44,260 bases of DNA, taken from Chitinophagaceae bacterium. GTDB lineage: Bacteria; Bacteroidota; Bacteroidia; Chitinophagales; Chitinophagaceae. Of this stretch, positions 17,090-24,360 are shown in pieces. Under the pieces are notes generated by a model, which worked only from the letters and a program-made list of their open reading frames with translations, had not been told where the DNA came from and searched no databases. The DNA lies in NCBI GenBank assembly GCA_947466405.1, contig CANICR010000005.1, positions 1 through 44,260 on the forward strand, given 5' to 3'. Both the position numbers and the translations under genes were made by a program. Every line of letters starts with the position of its first letter. The stretch's first letter is position 1.

Positions 17090-17097
17090 TATCTTTG
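17090..17097 (+). promoter_or_regulatory. -7 box right against the inositol-phosphatase-family ATG
   Basis: TATCTTTG is a perfect TAnnTTTG box and ends only four bases before the ATG at 17102. The transcript would begin at or within a base or two of the start codon, implying a leaderless mRNA, unless this box is not used. Confidence 0.5.
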
Positions 17098-17101
17098 CAA
17101 A

Positions 17102-17875
17102 ATGTATAAAAACACACTACTGTTCGCTATTCAGGCTGGCGCTGCACAATTGCAACATTATTTTAATGGTAGTTTTAAGATTTCTAACAAAGAAGGTATC
17201 AATAACCTGGTTACAGAGGCGGATCATGCTTCAGAAAAAGCCATTATTGAAACAATACAAAATCAGTTTCCCGATCATTTTATTTTAAGCGAAGAAACGG
17301 GTGAAATTAAATCATCTAGTGAATACAAATGGATTATAGATCCTATAGATGGTACTGTAAATTTTGCAAATGGAATTCCACTTTGTTGTGTAAGTATTGG
17401 CCTGGAAAAAAATGGCGAAATGATTATGGGCGCTGTGTATAATCCATTTATGAATGAATTATTTTTTGCTCAAAAAGGAATGGGCGCTTATTTAAATGAT
17501 AAAAAAATTTCCGTAAGCACTAAGGACACGGTGATACAAAGCTGTTTGGTTACTGGCTTTCCATATACATATTTAGACTCGCCTAATGGTCCATTGGAAG
17601 TATTTCAAAAACTAGTTCGCCAAGGAATACCTGTAAGACGGTTAGGGAGTGCTGCAATTGATTTATGCTGGGTGGCTGCCGGTAGATTTGATGGATTTTA
17701 TGAGCATAAATTACAAGCATGGGATAGTGCTGCTGGCTTTCTAATGGTGGAAGAAGCCGGCGGGAAAATTACCGATTTCGAAGGAAATTATTATTCACCA
17801 TATCAACCACATCTTTTAGCAACAAACGGAAAAATTCACGATGAATTATTGTCTTACGTTAAGGGAGAAAAATAA
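17102..17875 (+). CDS. Inositol monophosphatase family protein (SuhB/CysQ-like)
   Basis: A 257-residue Mg-dependent phosphatase of the IMPase fold. Metal ligands are visible as SEETGE (Glu 64-65), the DPIDGT motif (residues 80-85) and AWDSAAG with its Asp near residue 208. GGKITDFEG closes the domain. It would cleave inositol-1-phosphate or a related sugar or nucleotide phosphate in the cytoplasm; members of the family also hydrolyse 3'-phosphoadenosine-5'-phosphate, and sequence alone does not separate them. The ATG is the only start that leaves the N-terminal helix intact. thiL follows 21 bases downstream on the same strand, probably in one transcript. Confidence 0.88.
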   Translation: MYKNTLLFAIQAGAAQLQHYFNGSFKISNKEGINNLVTEADHASEKAIIETIQNQFPDHFILSEETGEIKSSSEYKWIIDPIDGTVNFANGIPLCCVSIGLEKNGEMIMGAVYNPFMNELFFAQKGMGAYLNDKKISVSTKDTVIQSCLVTGFPYTYLDSPNGPLEVFQKLVRQGIPVRRLGSAAIDLCWVAAGRFDGFYEHKLQAWDSAAGFLMVEEAGGKITDFEGNYYSPYQPHLLATNGKIHDELLSYVKGEK

Positions 17876-17896
17876 ACAAACATCAAATAAATAAAA

Positions 17897-18925
17897 ATGG
17901 ATCAACGTACTGAAATTGCATCAATTGGAGAATTCGGATTGATAGATCATTTGACCAAAAATATAGAAATAAAAAATGCCTCATCACTGGTAGGGGTAGG
18001 TGACGATGGGGCTGTTATAGATCATTTCGGAAGACAAACAGTAGTTTCTACAGATTTGTTAATTGAGGGCATTCATTTTGACCTTAGTTATACCCCATTA
18101 AAGCATTTGGGATACAAAGCGGTAGTAGTCAACCTAAGTGATATATACGCCATGAACGCCATTCCAACTCAAATATTATTAAGTATCGGTTTTAGTAATA
18201 GGATTAGCGTAGAAGCTTTAGATGAATTTTATGCTGGTGTTTATGCAGCTTGCGAAACATACAATGTTGATTTAATTGGAGGAGATACAAGTACCTCACA
18301 AAAAGGATTTATTATTAGTGTAACAGCTATCGGAGAAGTGGCACCAGATAGTTATGTAAAAAGAAGTGGCGCTCAGGTGAATGATTTGATTTGTGTTAGC
18401 GGAGAACTAGGTAGTGCCTTTTTGGGATTAACTTTATTGGAAAGAGAGAAAAGAATATTTGAAGAAACAGGCGCACAGCCAGATTTAGAAGGACAAGCAC
18501 AAATTGTTGGTAGGTTATTAAAACCAGAAGCACGGAAAGATATCATTGAATTTTTTACTGAAGCAGAAATTATTCCCACCAGTATGATTGATATAAGCGA
18601 TGGATTAAGTAGTGATATTTTGCACATTTGTAAACAAAGCAATACCGGATGTGTACTATACGAAGATAAATTTCCATTCAACGAAGAAGCAAAAGAATTT
18701 GCCTATAAATTACAACTAGATCCTACGGCCTGTGCCTTAAGTGGAGGGGAAGACTATGAATTATTATTTACTATTCCTCAAAGCGATTTTGAAAAAGTAA
18801 AATCGAATCCATTGGTTTCTATTATTGGATATATTACAGCAGAAAATGAAGGCAGCCATCTTATTACGAGAGGCGGCAATAAACATCCTTTGGTAGCCCA
18901 GGGCTGGAACCATTTAAAAAGATAA
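17897..18925 (+). CDS. thiL: Thiamine-monophosphate kinase
   Basis: A 342-residue ThiL of the PurM/ThiL fold. The metal and nucleotide motifs are VGDDGAVI near residue 36, STDLLIEGIHF near 55, NLSDIYAMNA near 80, GGDTSTS near 126, DISDGLSSD near 236 and GGEDYELLF near 287. It phosphorylates thiamine monophosphate to the active diphosphate in the cytoplasm, the last step of thiamine cofactor synthesis. Length and motif order are normal. It probably shares a transcript with the IMPase-family gene upstream and is convergent with a secreted-protein gene (2-base gap). No thiamine riboswitch is evident nearby. Confidence 0.95.
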   Translation: MDQRTEIASIGEFGLIDHLTKNIEIKNASSLVGVGDDGAVIDHFGRQTVVSTDLLIEGIHFDLSYTPLKHLGYKAVVVNLSDIYAMNAIPTQILLSIGFSNRISVEALDEFYAGVYAACETYNVDLIGGDTSTSQKGFIISVTAIGEVAPDSYVKRSGAQVNDLICVSGELGSAFLGLTLLEREKRIFEETGAQPDLEGQAQIVGRLLKPEARKDIIEFFTEAEIIPTSMIDISDGLSSDILHICKQSNTGCVLYEDKFPFNEEAKEFAYKLQLDPTACALSGGEDYELLFTIPQSDFEKVKSNPLVSIIGYITAENEGSHLITRGGNKHPLVAQGWNHLKR

Positions 18926-18927
18926 CA

Positions 18928-19368
18928 TTAATTACTTACCGCATTAAGTCGGGTTAAAATGCAATCAATAATTGCATTGGTTGTTTCAATAGAAAAATTA
19001 TCTTTCTTAATTTTTTTAATACACCAGTTATATCCTATAAATTCGTCTTTTTTATAATTAAATCTTTCCATTAAATTATTACTTAAGGCTAAAAAAGTAA
19101 TATTGCCTACAAAATCTGTTTGATATAAAATATGATAAGCATTGTAGTTTATATCATCAATGATTTGTAAATAAGTATAAGGGTTGCTTAAATCAAAAAT
19201 AGCCTTCCCTTTACTTTCATTATCAAAAAATAATGGGGTATAATTGCTCCCTTTAATTTTAGAGGGTACCACAGAAATATTTTCGCTTTTTGTATAGGTC
19301 TGAGCAAAAGATAGTTGCTGAGAAAAAATAAAAAATAGCAGAGGATAAAATGGTAAATATGTTTTCAT
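18928..19368 (-). CDS. Secreted protein of unknown function (146 aa)
   Basis: From the ATG at 19368 the product has a clear signal peptide, MKTYLPFYPLLFFIFSQQLSFAQ, with cleavage likely after FAQ or just before it. The mature part of roughly 120 residues is rich in Asn, Tyr, Ile and Lys and has two Cys in its C-terminal third (NWCIKK and IDCILT). No family is recognised. The frame is open 15 codons further upstream but the signal peptide fixes the start. It lies 14 bases downstream of another secreted unknown on the same strand, so the two are likely co-expressed. Confidence 0.65.
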   Translation of the reverse strand: MKTYLPFYPLLFFIFSQQLSFAQTYTKSENISVVPSKIKGSNYTPLFFDNESKGKAIFDLSNPYTYLQIIDDINYNAYHILYQTDFVGNITFLALSNNLMERFNYKKDEFIGYNWCIKKIKKDNFSIETTNAIIDCILTRLNAVSN

Positions 19369-19382
19369 TTCTATTTTATAAT

Positions 19383-19988
19383 TTAATGAAAATTGAATAG
19401 AGGATCTGTACAAATAATAAACAATTCGGTTTCTGTCGTATTAGATTTCTGGATGGTAAAAATATCTTTGTATAATTTATCATAGTAAATGCCAGTACCA
19501 TAACTGTATAATAAAAATATTTTTATTTTCTTTTTATTGTCATTGATCCTAAAAGTCGAATTGTTTAGTAAGTAGCTTAATTGGCAATTATGTAAGAAAT
19601 AATCTTTATCAATAAGGCTATCTGGAAAAAATGGCAATGATATATTGAATAATATTTCATTTTTAATTCTTCCCGCACATGTTGAATTTAATTTCAAAAG
19701 CTTGCTATCAATTAATCGTATACTGTCATTTAGATAACAACCCAGATAAATAATATTACCATTATTGCTACTCAATATAGACATAACATTGAAATAGGAG
19801 ATAGAGTCAATTGTTAGATATTGATATTCTTCAAATGGTTGATTATTTTGTAAATAGCTAATGAAATCGCTTTTAGATTTAAAATCAAAAGATCTCCCAA
19901 TTTTATATTTGTTTATAGCAAGTATTGTACAGCCCGTATACATACAACCCAAAATATATACAAAACAACTATTGAAAAATACTTTCAT
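19383..19988 (-). CDS. Putative lipoprotein or membrane-anchored unknown (201 aa)
   Basis: A 201-residue protein. It begins MKVFFNSCFVYILGC followed by MYTGC, a hydrophobic leader with two possible lipobox cysteines (residues 15 and 20). The rest is an Asn/Ser/Ile/Leu-rich sequence with five further Cys and no motif I know. It probably sits in the envelope. It follows the Cys-rich secreted gene on the same strand, but a perfect terminator-like hairpin lies in the 51-base gap just before its start, and I find no promoter box in that gap. Expression may therefore rely on read-through. Confidence 0.6.
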   Translation of the reverse strand: MKVFFNSCFVYILGCMYTGCTILAINKYKIGRSFDFKSKSDFISYLQNNQPFEEYQYLTIDSISYFNVMSILSSNNGNIIYLGCYLNDSIRLIDSKLLKLNSTCAGRIKNEILFNISLPFFPDSLIDKDYFLHNCQLSYLLNNSTFRINDNKKKIKIFLLYSYGTGIYYDKLYKDIFTIQKSNTTETELFIICTDPLFNFH

Positions 19989-20005
19989 GTTGATAAATTA
20001 AAAAT

Positions 20006-20029
20006 GGCAACGGCAAATTTGCCGTTGCC
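20006..20029 (-). terminator. Perfect GC-rich hairpin with T tract
   Basis: A 24-base perfect palindrome: GGCAACGGC (20006-20014) pairs with GCCGTTGCC (20021-20029) around AAATTT. On the minus strand it is followed by ATTTTTAATTT. It lies 10 bases after the stop of the Cys-rich secreted gene and ends 17 bases before the start of the next gene, so it is a terminator or attenuator inside this gene set. Confidence 0.8.
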
Positions 20030-20039
20030 TGGTTTGTTA

Positions 20040-20522
20040 TCAATAGGATTTTAGATTTATTACATAATCATCATTTATGACAGAAACAGGGTACAGTCCA
20101 CCAATAATAGATTTTTGATTTCCATTTTCTGAAGTAAATGAAAGGGTATTGTCATCAATTTCAAATTGAGTCATATCCGTATTCTCGAATTCTTTTTCAT
20201 TTTTAATCGATGTCGGTATGTGAATCTCTAATTCATTTTTATTTAGTGTAGCCCAGATATAAACTTTATCATCTTTGATATACGCTTTTCCATTACAACT
20301 TTCGCAGGAAATGGTAAAACCAATTTTCAAACATATTCCAAAACCTGCGGTACAATTTGTTCTAGGTTTATGAAGATCGAACTGTTCTACGGTAAAAATT
20401 CCCGTAAGGCACATGCCTGAAGGACAAAAAGGAAAGTTGGTATTATCAGGACTCGTTTTTGAAATTTGCGCATTACCTAGTAGAGAAATAGACATCATCA
20501 TAGCGAAAAAGATAGTTTTCAT
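20040..20522 (-). CDS. Secreted Cys-rich protein of unknown function (160 aa)
   Basis: A 160-residue protein with a signal peptide (MKTIFFAMMMSISLLGNAQ, cleavage near residues 18-19). The mature domain has six cysteines as three spaced pairs: C33/C38 (CPSGMC), C57/C64 (CTAGFGIC) and C73/C76 (CESC). The second half is a Cys-free, probably beta-rich region. The pairs would be disulfides or a metal site outside the cytoplasm. No family is recognised. It is divergent from the XRE regulator gene, separated by 314 bases with several dyads, and is followed by a strong hairpin terminator. Confidence 0.65.
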   Translation of the reverse strand: MKTIFFAMMMSISLLGNAQISKTSPDNTNFPFCPSGMCLTGIFTVEQFDLHKPRTNCTAGFGICLKIGFTISCESCNGKAYIKDDKVYIWATLNKNELEIHIPTSIKNEKEFENTDMTQFEIDDNTLSFTSENGNQKSIIGGLYPVSVINDDYVINLKSY

Positions 20523-20836
20523 AATTGTTATAATTTAAAAGATTTGAGCTGCTGAATTAAGCATTCAAATCATCGTGAATGCCTACTCTTTTAACGGTTT
20601 TGGGCGATACCCGTATCATTGGCCAATGATATCGTAAAATTGAACAATCCCTTTTGATAATAAAAAAATTATGGATGAATAATAGTTAGTCAGTAGATAA
20701 ATTTATTAAGCGGATGTAGCATGGTTAAATTATCATTCAAATAAGATTATTTTCTCTTAAAAAAATTGTCATTTAAACTTGAAGCATTATAACAGAAAAT
20801 ATAATTTTAATAATTATAAATCAAATAAAATATTTT
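20523..20836. other. Divergent intergenic region between the secreted Cys-rich gene and the XRE regulator
   Basis: 314 bases without a gene. The left half holds several dyads (described separately, 20561-20634). The right half is very AT-rich with no consensus TAnnTTTG box on the plus strand before the regulator. I see no further open frame. Confidence 0.5.
20561..20634. promoter_or_regulatory. Stacked dyad symmetries, candidate operator
   Basis: Three perfect inverted repeats sit within 74 bases: GCATTCA-N8-TGAATGC at 20561-20582; GATAC-CC-GTATC at 20606-20617; and the gapless 18-base palindrome TATCATTGGCCAATGATA at 20614-20631. In addition CGATA (20605-20609) pairs with TATCG (20630-20634) across the last two. 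They lie 39-112 bases upstream of the secreted gene's ATG and about 200 bases upstream of the XRE gene. Binding by the neighbouring XRE protein is a natural hypothesis, not shown. Confidence 0.5.
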
Positions 20837-21256
20837 ATGAAAAAAAGAAACAATATAGCTGGATATGAAAGAATAAAAATCGGTTCGAATATTCGGAAAT
20901 GGAGAAACATTAAAGAAATAAAACAAAAAGACCTTGCTTCTTCAATGAGATTATCTGAAGCAGCTATTAGTAATATTGAAAATGATATAACCGACTTAAC
21001 GCTCAGTCAAATTGAGGATATTTCAGTTGCGTTGGACATGCCGTTAGAAAAATTATTTACCGATCCACAGGAAACACTTAATAAAAAATCTGTTTATTCT
21101 TCAAATGTTGAAAATCCAAGTCACTATATTATGGAAAAAGATTTCTTATATGCAATGATAGGAAGCATTCAAAAGAAAGATGAACAATTAAAAGATGTTA
21201 TGGAAAATGTTATAAAAACAATGAAAGGGATTACTAAAAATATAAAAACAGACTAG
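20837..21256 (+). CDS. XRE-family helix-turn-helix regulator (139 aa)
   Basis: A 139-residue protein. Residues about 15-70 form a Cro/C1-type HTH: IGSNIRKWRNIKEIKQKDLA, then SMRLSEAAISNIENDIT as the turn and recognition helix, then LTLSQIEDISVALDMPLEKLF. The C-terminal 60 residues contain a lysine-rich, probably coiled or amphipathic helix (IQKKDEQLKDVMENVIKTMKG) that may mediate oligomerisation. No catalytic domain is attached. It likely binds DNA near its own locus; the dyads in the upstream gap are candidates. It is followed on the same strand by an S41 lipoprotein gene with its own promoter. There is no toxin gene beside it. Confidence 0.85.
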   Translation: MKKRNNIAGYERIKIGSNIRKWRNIKEIKQKDLASSMRLSEAAISNIENDITDLTLSQIEDISVALDMPLEKLFTDPQETLNKKSVYSSNVENPSHYIMEKDFLYAMIGSIQKKDEQLKDVMENVIKTMKGITKNIKTD

Positions 21257-21278
21257 ACAATAATACATGAAATAAAAA

Positions 21279-21307
21279 TTTGCTATTAACAATATGCAGT
21301 AATTTTG
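21279..21307 (+). promoter_or_regulatory. Promoter of the S41 lipoprotein gene
   Basis: TTTG (21279-21282) is followed after 17 bases by TAATTTTG (21300-21307), a perfect TAnnTTTG. Transcription would start near 21312, about 16 bases before the ATG at 21328. Confidence 0.6.
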
Positions 21308-21327
21308 TGTTTAAGAATTAGTTGTTT

Positions 21328-22815
21328 ATGATTACAAGAAGCTTTTTAATATTTGCCTTTTCGATTTCTTTATACTCTTGCATCCCTAAAAATATATCTA
21401 AGAAACACGCACACCAAAAATTCTCAACAAAAGAACTCCAGCAAGATTTCGTCGTACTAAAAAACATTTTAGAAAAAAAACACCCGTCAATATATTGGTA
21501 CACATCAAAAGATAGCATGGATCTGTACTTTAATCAATATTACCAGGGTATTAAAAATGACATGTCAGAAAAGGAATTCGTTTGGACTATTCTATCTCCA
21601 TTAATCAATAAAATACATTGTGGACACACAAGCGTATCTATGAGTAAGCGCGCAGAAAAAAATATTAATAAAGATACAACTCATTATTTTCCGTTTCATT
21701 TAAAAATATGGAATGATACGATGGCGGTAACGGCATTTCTCACAAAAGATCATCCGTATATACATCGAGGTACCATTATTAAAAGCATTGATGGATTTAC
21801 TACATCAGAAATAAAAAACAAAATATTTGATTGTATTCCACAGGATGGATATGAGCAAATTGCCAGTTACCTAAGGGTTAGCTTTGATTTTCCTTACTAT
21901 TATAATAATGTATTTGGCTCTAACAAACAATACAATATTGAATATATCGATTCATTAGGTAAAATCAATCGTGCTATAGTAAATGCATTTTGCGTTTCAA
22001 ACGACAGTGCTAAAAAAGAACAACCTATAAATGCCTTAAAAGATAAATCAAAAAGAAAAGCAAATCTTCGATTGAATCGTTCTTTTACAATGGATAGCAC
22101 TCTTGAGTATGCAACCATCATACTGAACACTTTTTCAACTGGCAACCTGAGACATTTTTTTAGACAATCATTTAAAAAGCTAAATAAATACCATATTCCA
22201 AATTTAATTATTGACATAAGATTAAATGGCGGCGGTAGGGTAAACGCATCCACTTTGCTTACAAAATATATATCCAGAATAAATTTTAAAGTTGCTGATT
22301 CGGTTTATGCCCAATCAAATACAGTAAGGCCTTTTTCTAAATATTTTAAGAGTAGTCTTTTAAATAATATTGAATTAAAATTCATTGCTAAAAAGAAAAA
22401 CGACAATTATTATCACCTTTCTCTTTTTGAGAAAAAAATCTATCAACCCAAGAAAAAATATCATTATGAAGGAAAAGTATTTGTGTTAATGGGAGGCCCT
22501 ACCTTTTCGGCTTCTTGCCTTTTTGTAAATGCAATAAAAGGTCAAAAAGATATTTCATTATTAGGTGAACAAACTGGCGGTGGCAGCTACGGAAATAGTG
22601 GAATAGTTATCCCAAGTTTAATTTTACCAAATACAAAAATTGCTGTAAGGATGCCTTTTTTTAAAGTTATTCAACATAGCCATATTAATGAAAAGGGCTT
22701 TGGAATTGTACCTGATGTATATATTGGAACAAGTTATGAAGCCATAAAAAATGGCTATGATAAAAAGATGTCCGTAGCAAAGGAGATGATAATCAGTGAG
22801 TCTAAAAAACACTAA
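21328..22815 (+). CDS. S41-family peptidase, lipoprotein
   Basis: 495 residues from ATG. A lipoprotein signal, MITRSFLIFAFSISLYSC, puts the lipid-bearing Cys at residue 18. Residues about 280-470 form the S41 (C-terminal processing protease/tricorn core) domain: NLIIDIRLNGGGRVNAS, then FVLMGGPTFSASC with the likely nucleophile Ser near residue 394, then GEQTGGGSYGNSG, and GFGIVPDVYI at the end. Bacteroidota have many such envelope-anchored S41 proteins of unknown substrate. A TTG two codons upstream is possible, but ATG with the signal peptide is preferred. It overlaps the convergent omega-amidase gene by four bases. Confidence 0.85.
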   Translation: MITRSFLIFAFSISLYSCIPKNISKKHAHQKFSTKELQQDFVVLKNILEKKHPSIYWYTSKDSMDLYFNQYYQGIKNDMSEKEFVWTILSPLINKIHCGHTSVSMSKRAEKNINKDTTHYFPFHLKIWNDTMAVTAFLTKDHPYIHRGTIIKSIDGFTTSEIKNKIFDCIPQDGYEQIASYLRVSFDFPYYYNNVFGSNKQYNIEYIDSLGKINRAIVNAFCVSNDSAKKEQPINALKDKSKRKANLRLNRSFTMDSTLEYATIILNTFSTGNLRHFFRQSFKKLNKYHIPNLIIDIRLNGGGRVNASTLLTKYISRINFKVADSVYAQSNTVRPFSKYFKSSLLNNIELKFIAKKKNDNYYHLSLFEKKIYQPKKKYHYEGKVFVLMGGPTFSASCLFVNAIKGQKDISLLGEQTGGGSYGNSGIVIPSLILPNTKIAVRMPFFKVIQHSHINEKGFGIVPDVYIGTSYEAIKNGYDKKMSVAKEMIISESKKH

Positions 22816-23624
22816 ATAAGATCTTGTTGAATATTAAACAAGTCTGCATCTTTTAAAAAAGGGAAAGCTTCACGAATACCCAATAATTTATCTTTTTGTA
22901 AGTTTATCGTATAAATATCTTCTTCATTATATTTTTTGTAAAGCACTTCCCCTAAAGGATTTATGACACAACTATTTCCTATGTGATTATTATGATCATT
23001 ATCTAATCCAATTCTATTTACGCCAATAACATAACATTGATTTTCTATTGCTCTTGCCGTCAACAATGTTTCCCAGGCATTATTTCTTTTTTCTGGCCAA
23101 TTCGCAACATAAATCATTAAATCAAATTCGGGAGTAAGGATATTATTTTCTATTACAGATTGCTGCCTTGACCAAACAGGAAATCTAAGATCATAACAAA
23201 TTTGCAAATTAATTTTCCAGCCATTAACTGAAGTAATTAGTCTTTTATTACCTGCGGTATAAATATTAGTTTCATTGGCTAAGCCAAACAAATGTCTTTT
23301 ATCATAATGTCCAAATTGTCCGTTAGGCATCATCCAGATTAGTCTATTATAATATTTATCCTCTTCTTTAATGATAATGCTTCCAGCGATAATTATTTTA
23401 TTTTCACGACTTATTCTTTTCATCCACTCGATAGTTATGCCCTCCATCTTTTCCGCTAATAAAGGTGCGTTCATGCTAAACCCAGTACTAAACATTTCAG
23501 GCAGAACTACGATTTGTGTTGGTATAGAAATATTTTTAATTTTTTCTTCCAGCATTTCGAGGTTAGCTTTTTTGTTTTCCCAGAAAAGATTGGTTTGAAT
23601 AATTGTAATGGATAAATCAGACAT
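22812..23624 (-). CDS. Carbon-nitrogen hydrolase, omega-amidase type
   Basis: A 270-residue nitrilase-superfamily enzyme with the complete triad: Glu43 (LPEMFSTGFSMN), Lys109 (YDKRHLF) and Cys143 (LQICYDLRFPVW). The FSTGFSMN and KRHLFGLANE stretches are those of YafV/Nit2-like omega-amidases, which hydrolyse 2-oxoglutaramate or 2-oxosuccinamate in the cytoplasm and pair with transaminases in methionine salvage. Length is normal. The start is ATG. Its last four bases overlap the end of the S41 gene on the opposite strand. No transaminase partner is adjacent, although a class I aminotransferase lies 8 kb away. Confidence 0.88.
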   Translation of the reverse strand: MSDLSITIIQTNLFWENKKANLEMLEEKIKNISIPTQIVVLPEMFSTGFSMNAPLLAEKMEGITIEWMKRISRENKIIIAGSIIIKEEDKYYNRLIWMMPNGQFGHYDKRHLFGLANETNIYTAGNKRLITSVNGWKINLQICYDLRFPVWSRQQSVIENNILTPEFDLMIYVANWPEKRNNAWETLLTARAIENQCYVIGVNRIGLDNDHNNHIGNSCVINPLGEVLYKKYNEEDIYTINLQKDKLLGIREAFPFLKDADLFNIQQDLI

Positions 23625-23729
23625 ATAAACCTATTTCTACGAAAGTATTAATAATTGGGTTAAATAAGTATTCGATTTTTTAGTTTAATAGTACCCAAAT
23701 ATTATAATCTAATTAGTACTCTATTGATA

Positions 23730-23737
23730 TATCTTTG
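23730..23737 (+). promoter_or_regulatory. -7 box of the DUF2911 gene
   Basis: TATCTTTG, a perfect TAnnTTTG followed by CAAAAA. It lies 15 bases before the ATG at 23753 and overlaps the in-frame TTG at 23735, which argues against that TTG as the start. Confidence 0.6.
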
Positions 23738-23752
23738 CAAAAAGATTATTAT

Positions 23753-24328
23753 ATGAGACTTCATTTTCTTAATTTTTTAGTATTTCTTTTACTTTTTCAA
23801 TCAATTAAGGGACAAGATAAATTTCTTCCAATAGACAAGTCACCAATGGATATAAGTTATTGTCCAACTAATTATCCGATTTTAAAGGTTCAAGCTCAAT
23901 TAATGGATCCGTTAATAGCACGCGTTATTTATAGCCGACCAAGTAAAAACGGGAGAAATATTTTTTGTGATTTAGTAGAATATTCAAAGGTTTGGCGGAT
24001 GGGCGCTAATGAAGCAACTGAGATTGAATTTTTTGTAGACGTAATCATTAATGCCACTAAGGTAAAAAAAGGCAGGTATTCTATGTGTGTAATTCCTTTT
24101 GAAGATAAATGGACAATTATTATCAATAAAGAAACAGACACATGGGGTACATTTATGTATAATGTTAAAAATGATGTTGTAAGAATGGATGTTCCAGTTG
24201 AAATTTTGTCTCAACCAATTGAATCATTGTCAATCAATTTTGAATTAAAAAAGAGCAATGTTCAAATGAATATAGCATGGGATAATGTGAAAGCAACTTT
24301 ACCTTTCACCTATATTAAAAGAAAATAA
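23753..24328 (+). CDS. DUF2911 secreted protein
   Basis: 191 residues from the ATG that begins the signal peptide MRLHFLNFLVFLLLFQSIKG. The mature part shows the DUF2911 hallmarks YSRPSKNGRNIF, EYSKVWRMGANEATEIEF, the GRYSMCVIP stretch and KWTIIINKETDTWGTF. The family is abundant in Bacteroidota, exported, and has no assigned biochemical function. The gene is monocistronic by spacing: its own -7 box lies upstream and asnB starts 32 bases downstream, so the two could still share a transcript. Confidence 0.88.
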   Translation: MRLHFLNFLVFLLLFQSIKGQDKFLPIDKSPMDISYCPTNYPILKVQAQLMDPLIARVIYSRPSKNGRNIFCDLVEYSKVWRMGANEATEIEFFVDVIINATKVKKGRYSMCVIPFEDKWTIIINKETDTWGTFMYNVKNDVVRMDVPVEILSQPIESLSINFELKKSNVQMNIAWDNVKATLPFTYIKRK

Positions 24329-24360
24329 CTAAATCTCTAGATTTAATATTGATTTAAATA

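Noticed and set aside
16998-17288. A 96-codon frame overlapping the start of the inositol-phosphatase-family gene.
   Set aside because: It overlaps conserved IMPase sequence in another frame and its product is low-complexity with no start signal. It also covers the -7 box.
20837-21256. XRE regulator as an antitoxin of a toxin-antitoxin pair.
   Set aside because: The protein has no toxin partner in its immediate neighbours: the flanking genes are an S41 lipoprotein with a promoter of its own and a divergent secreted protein.
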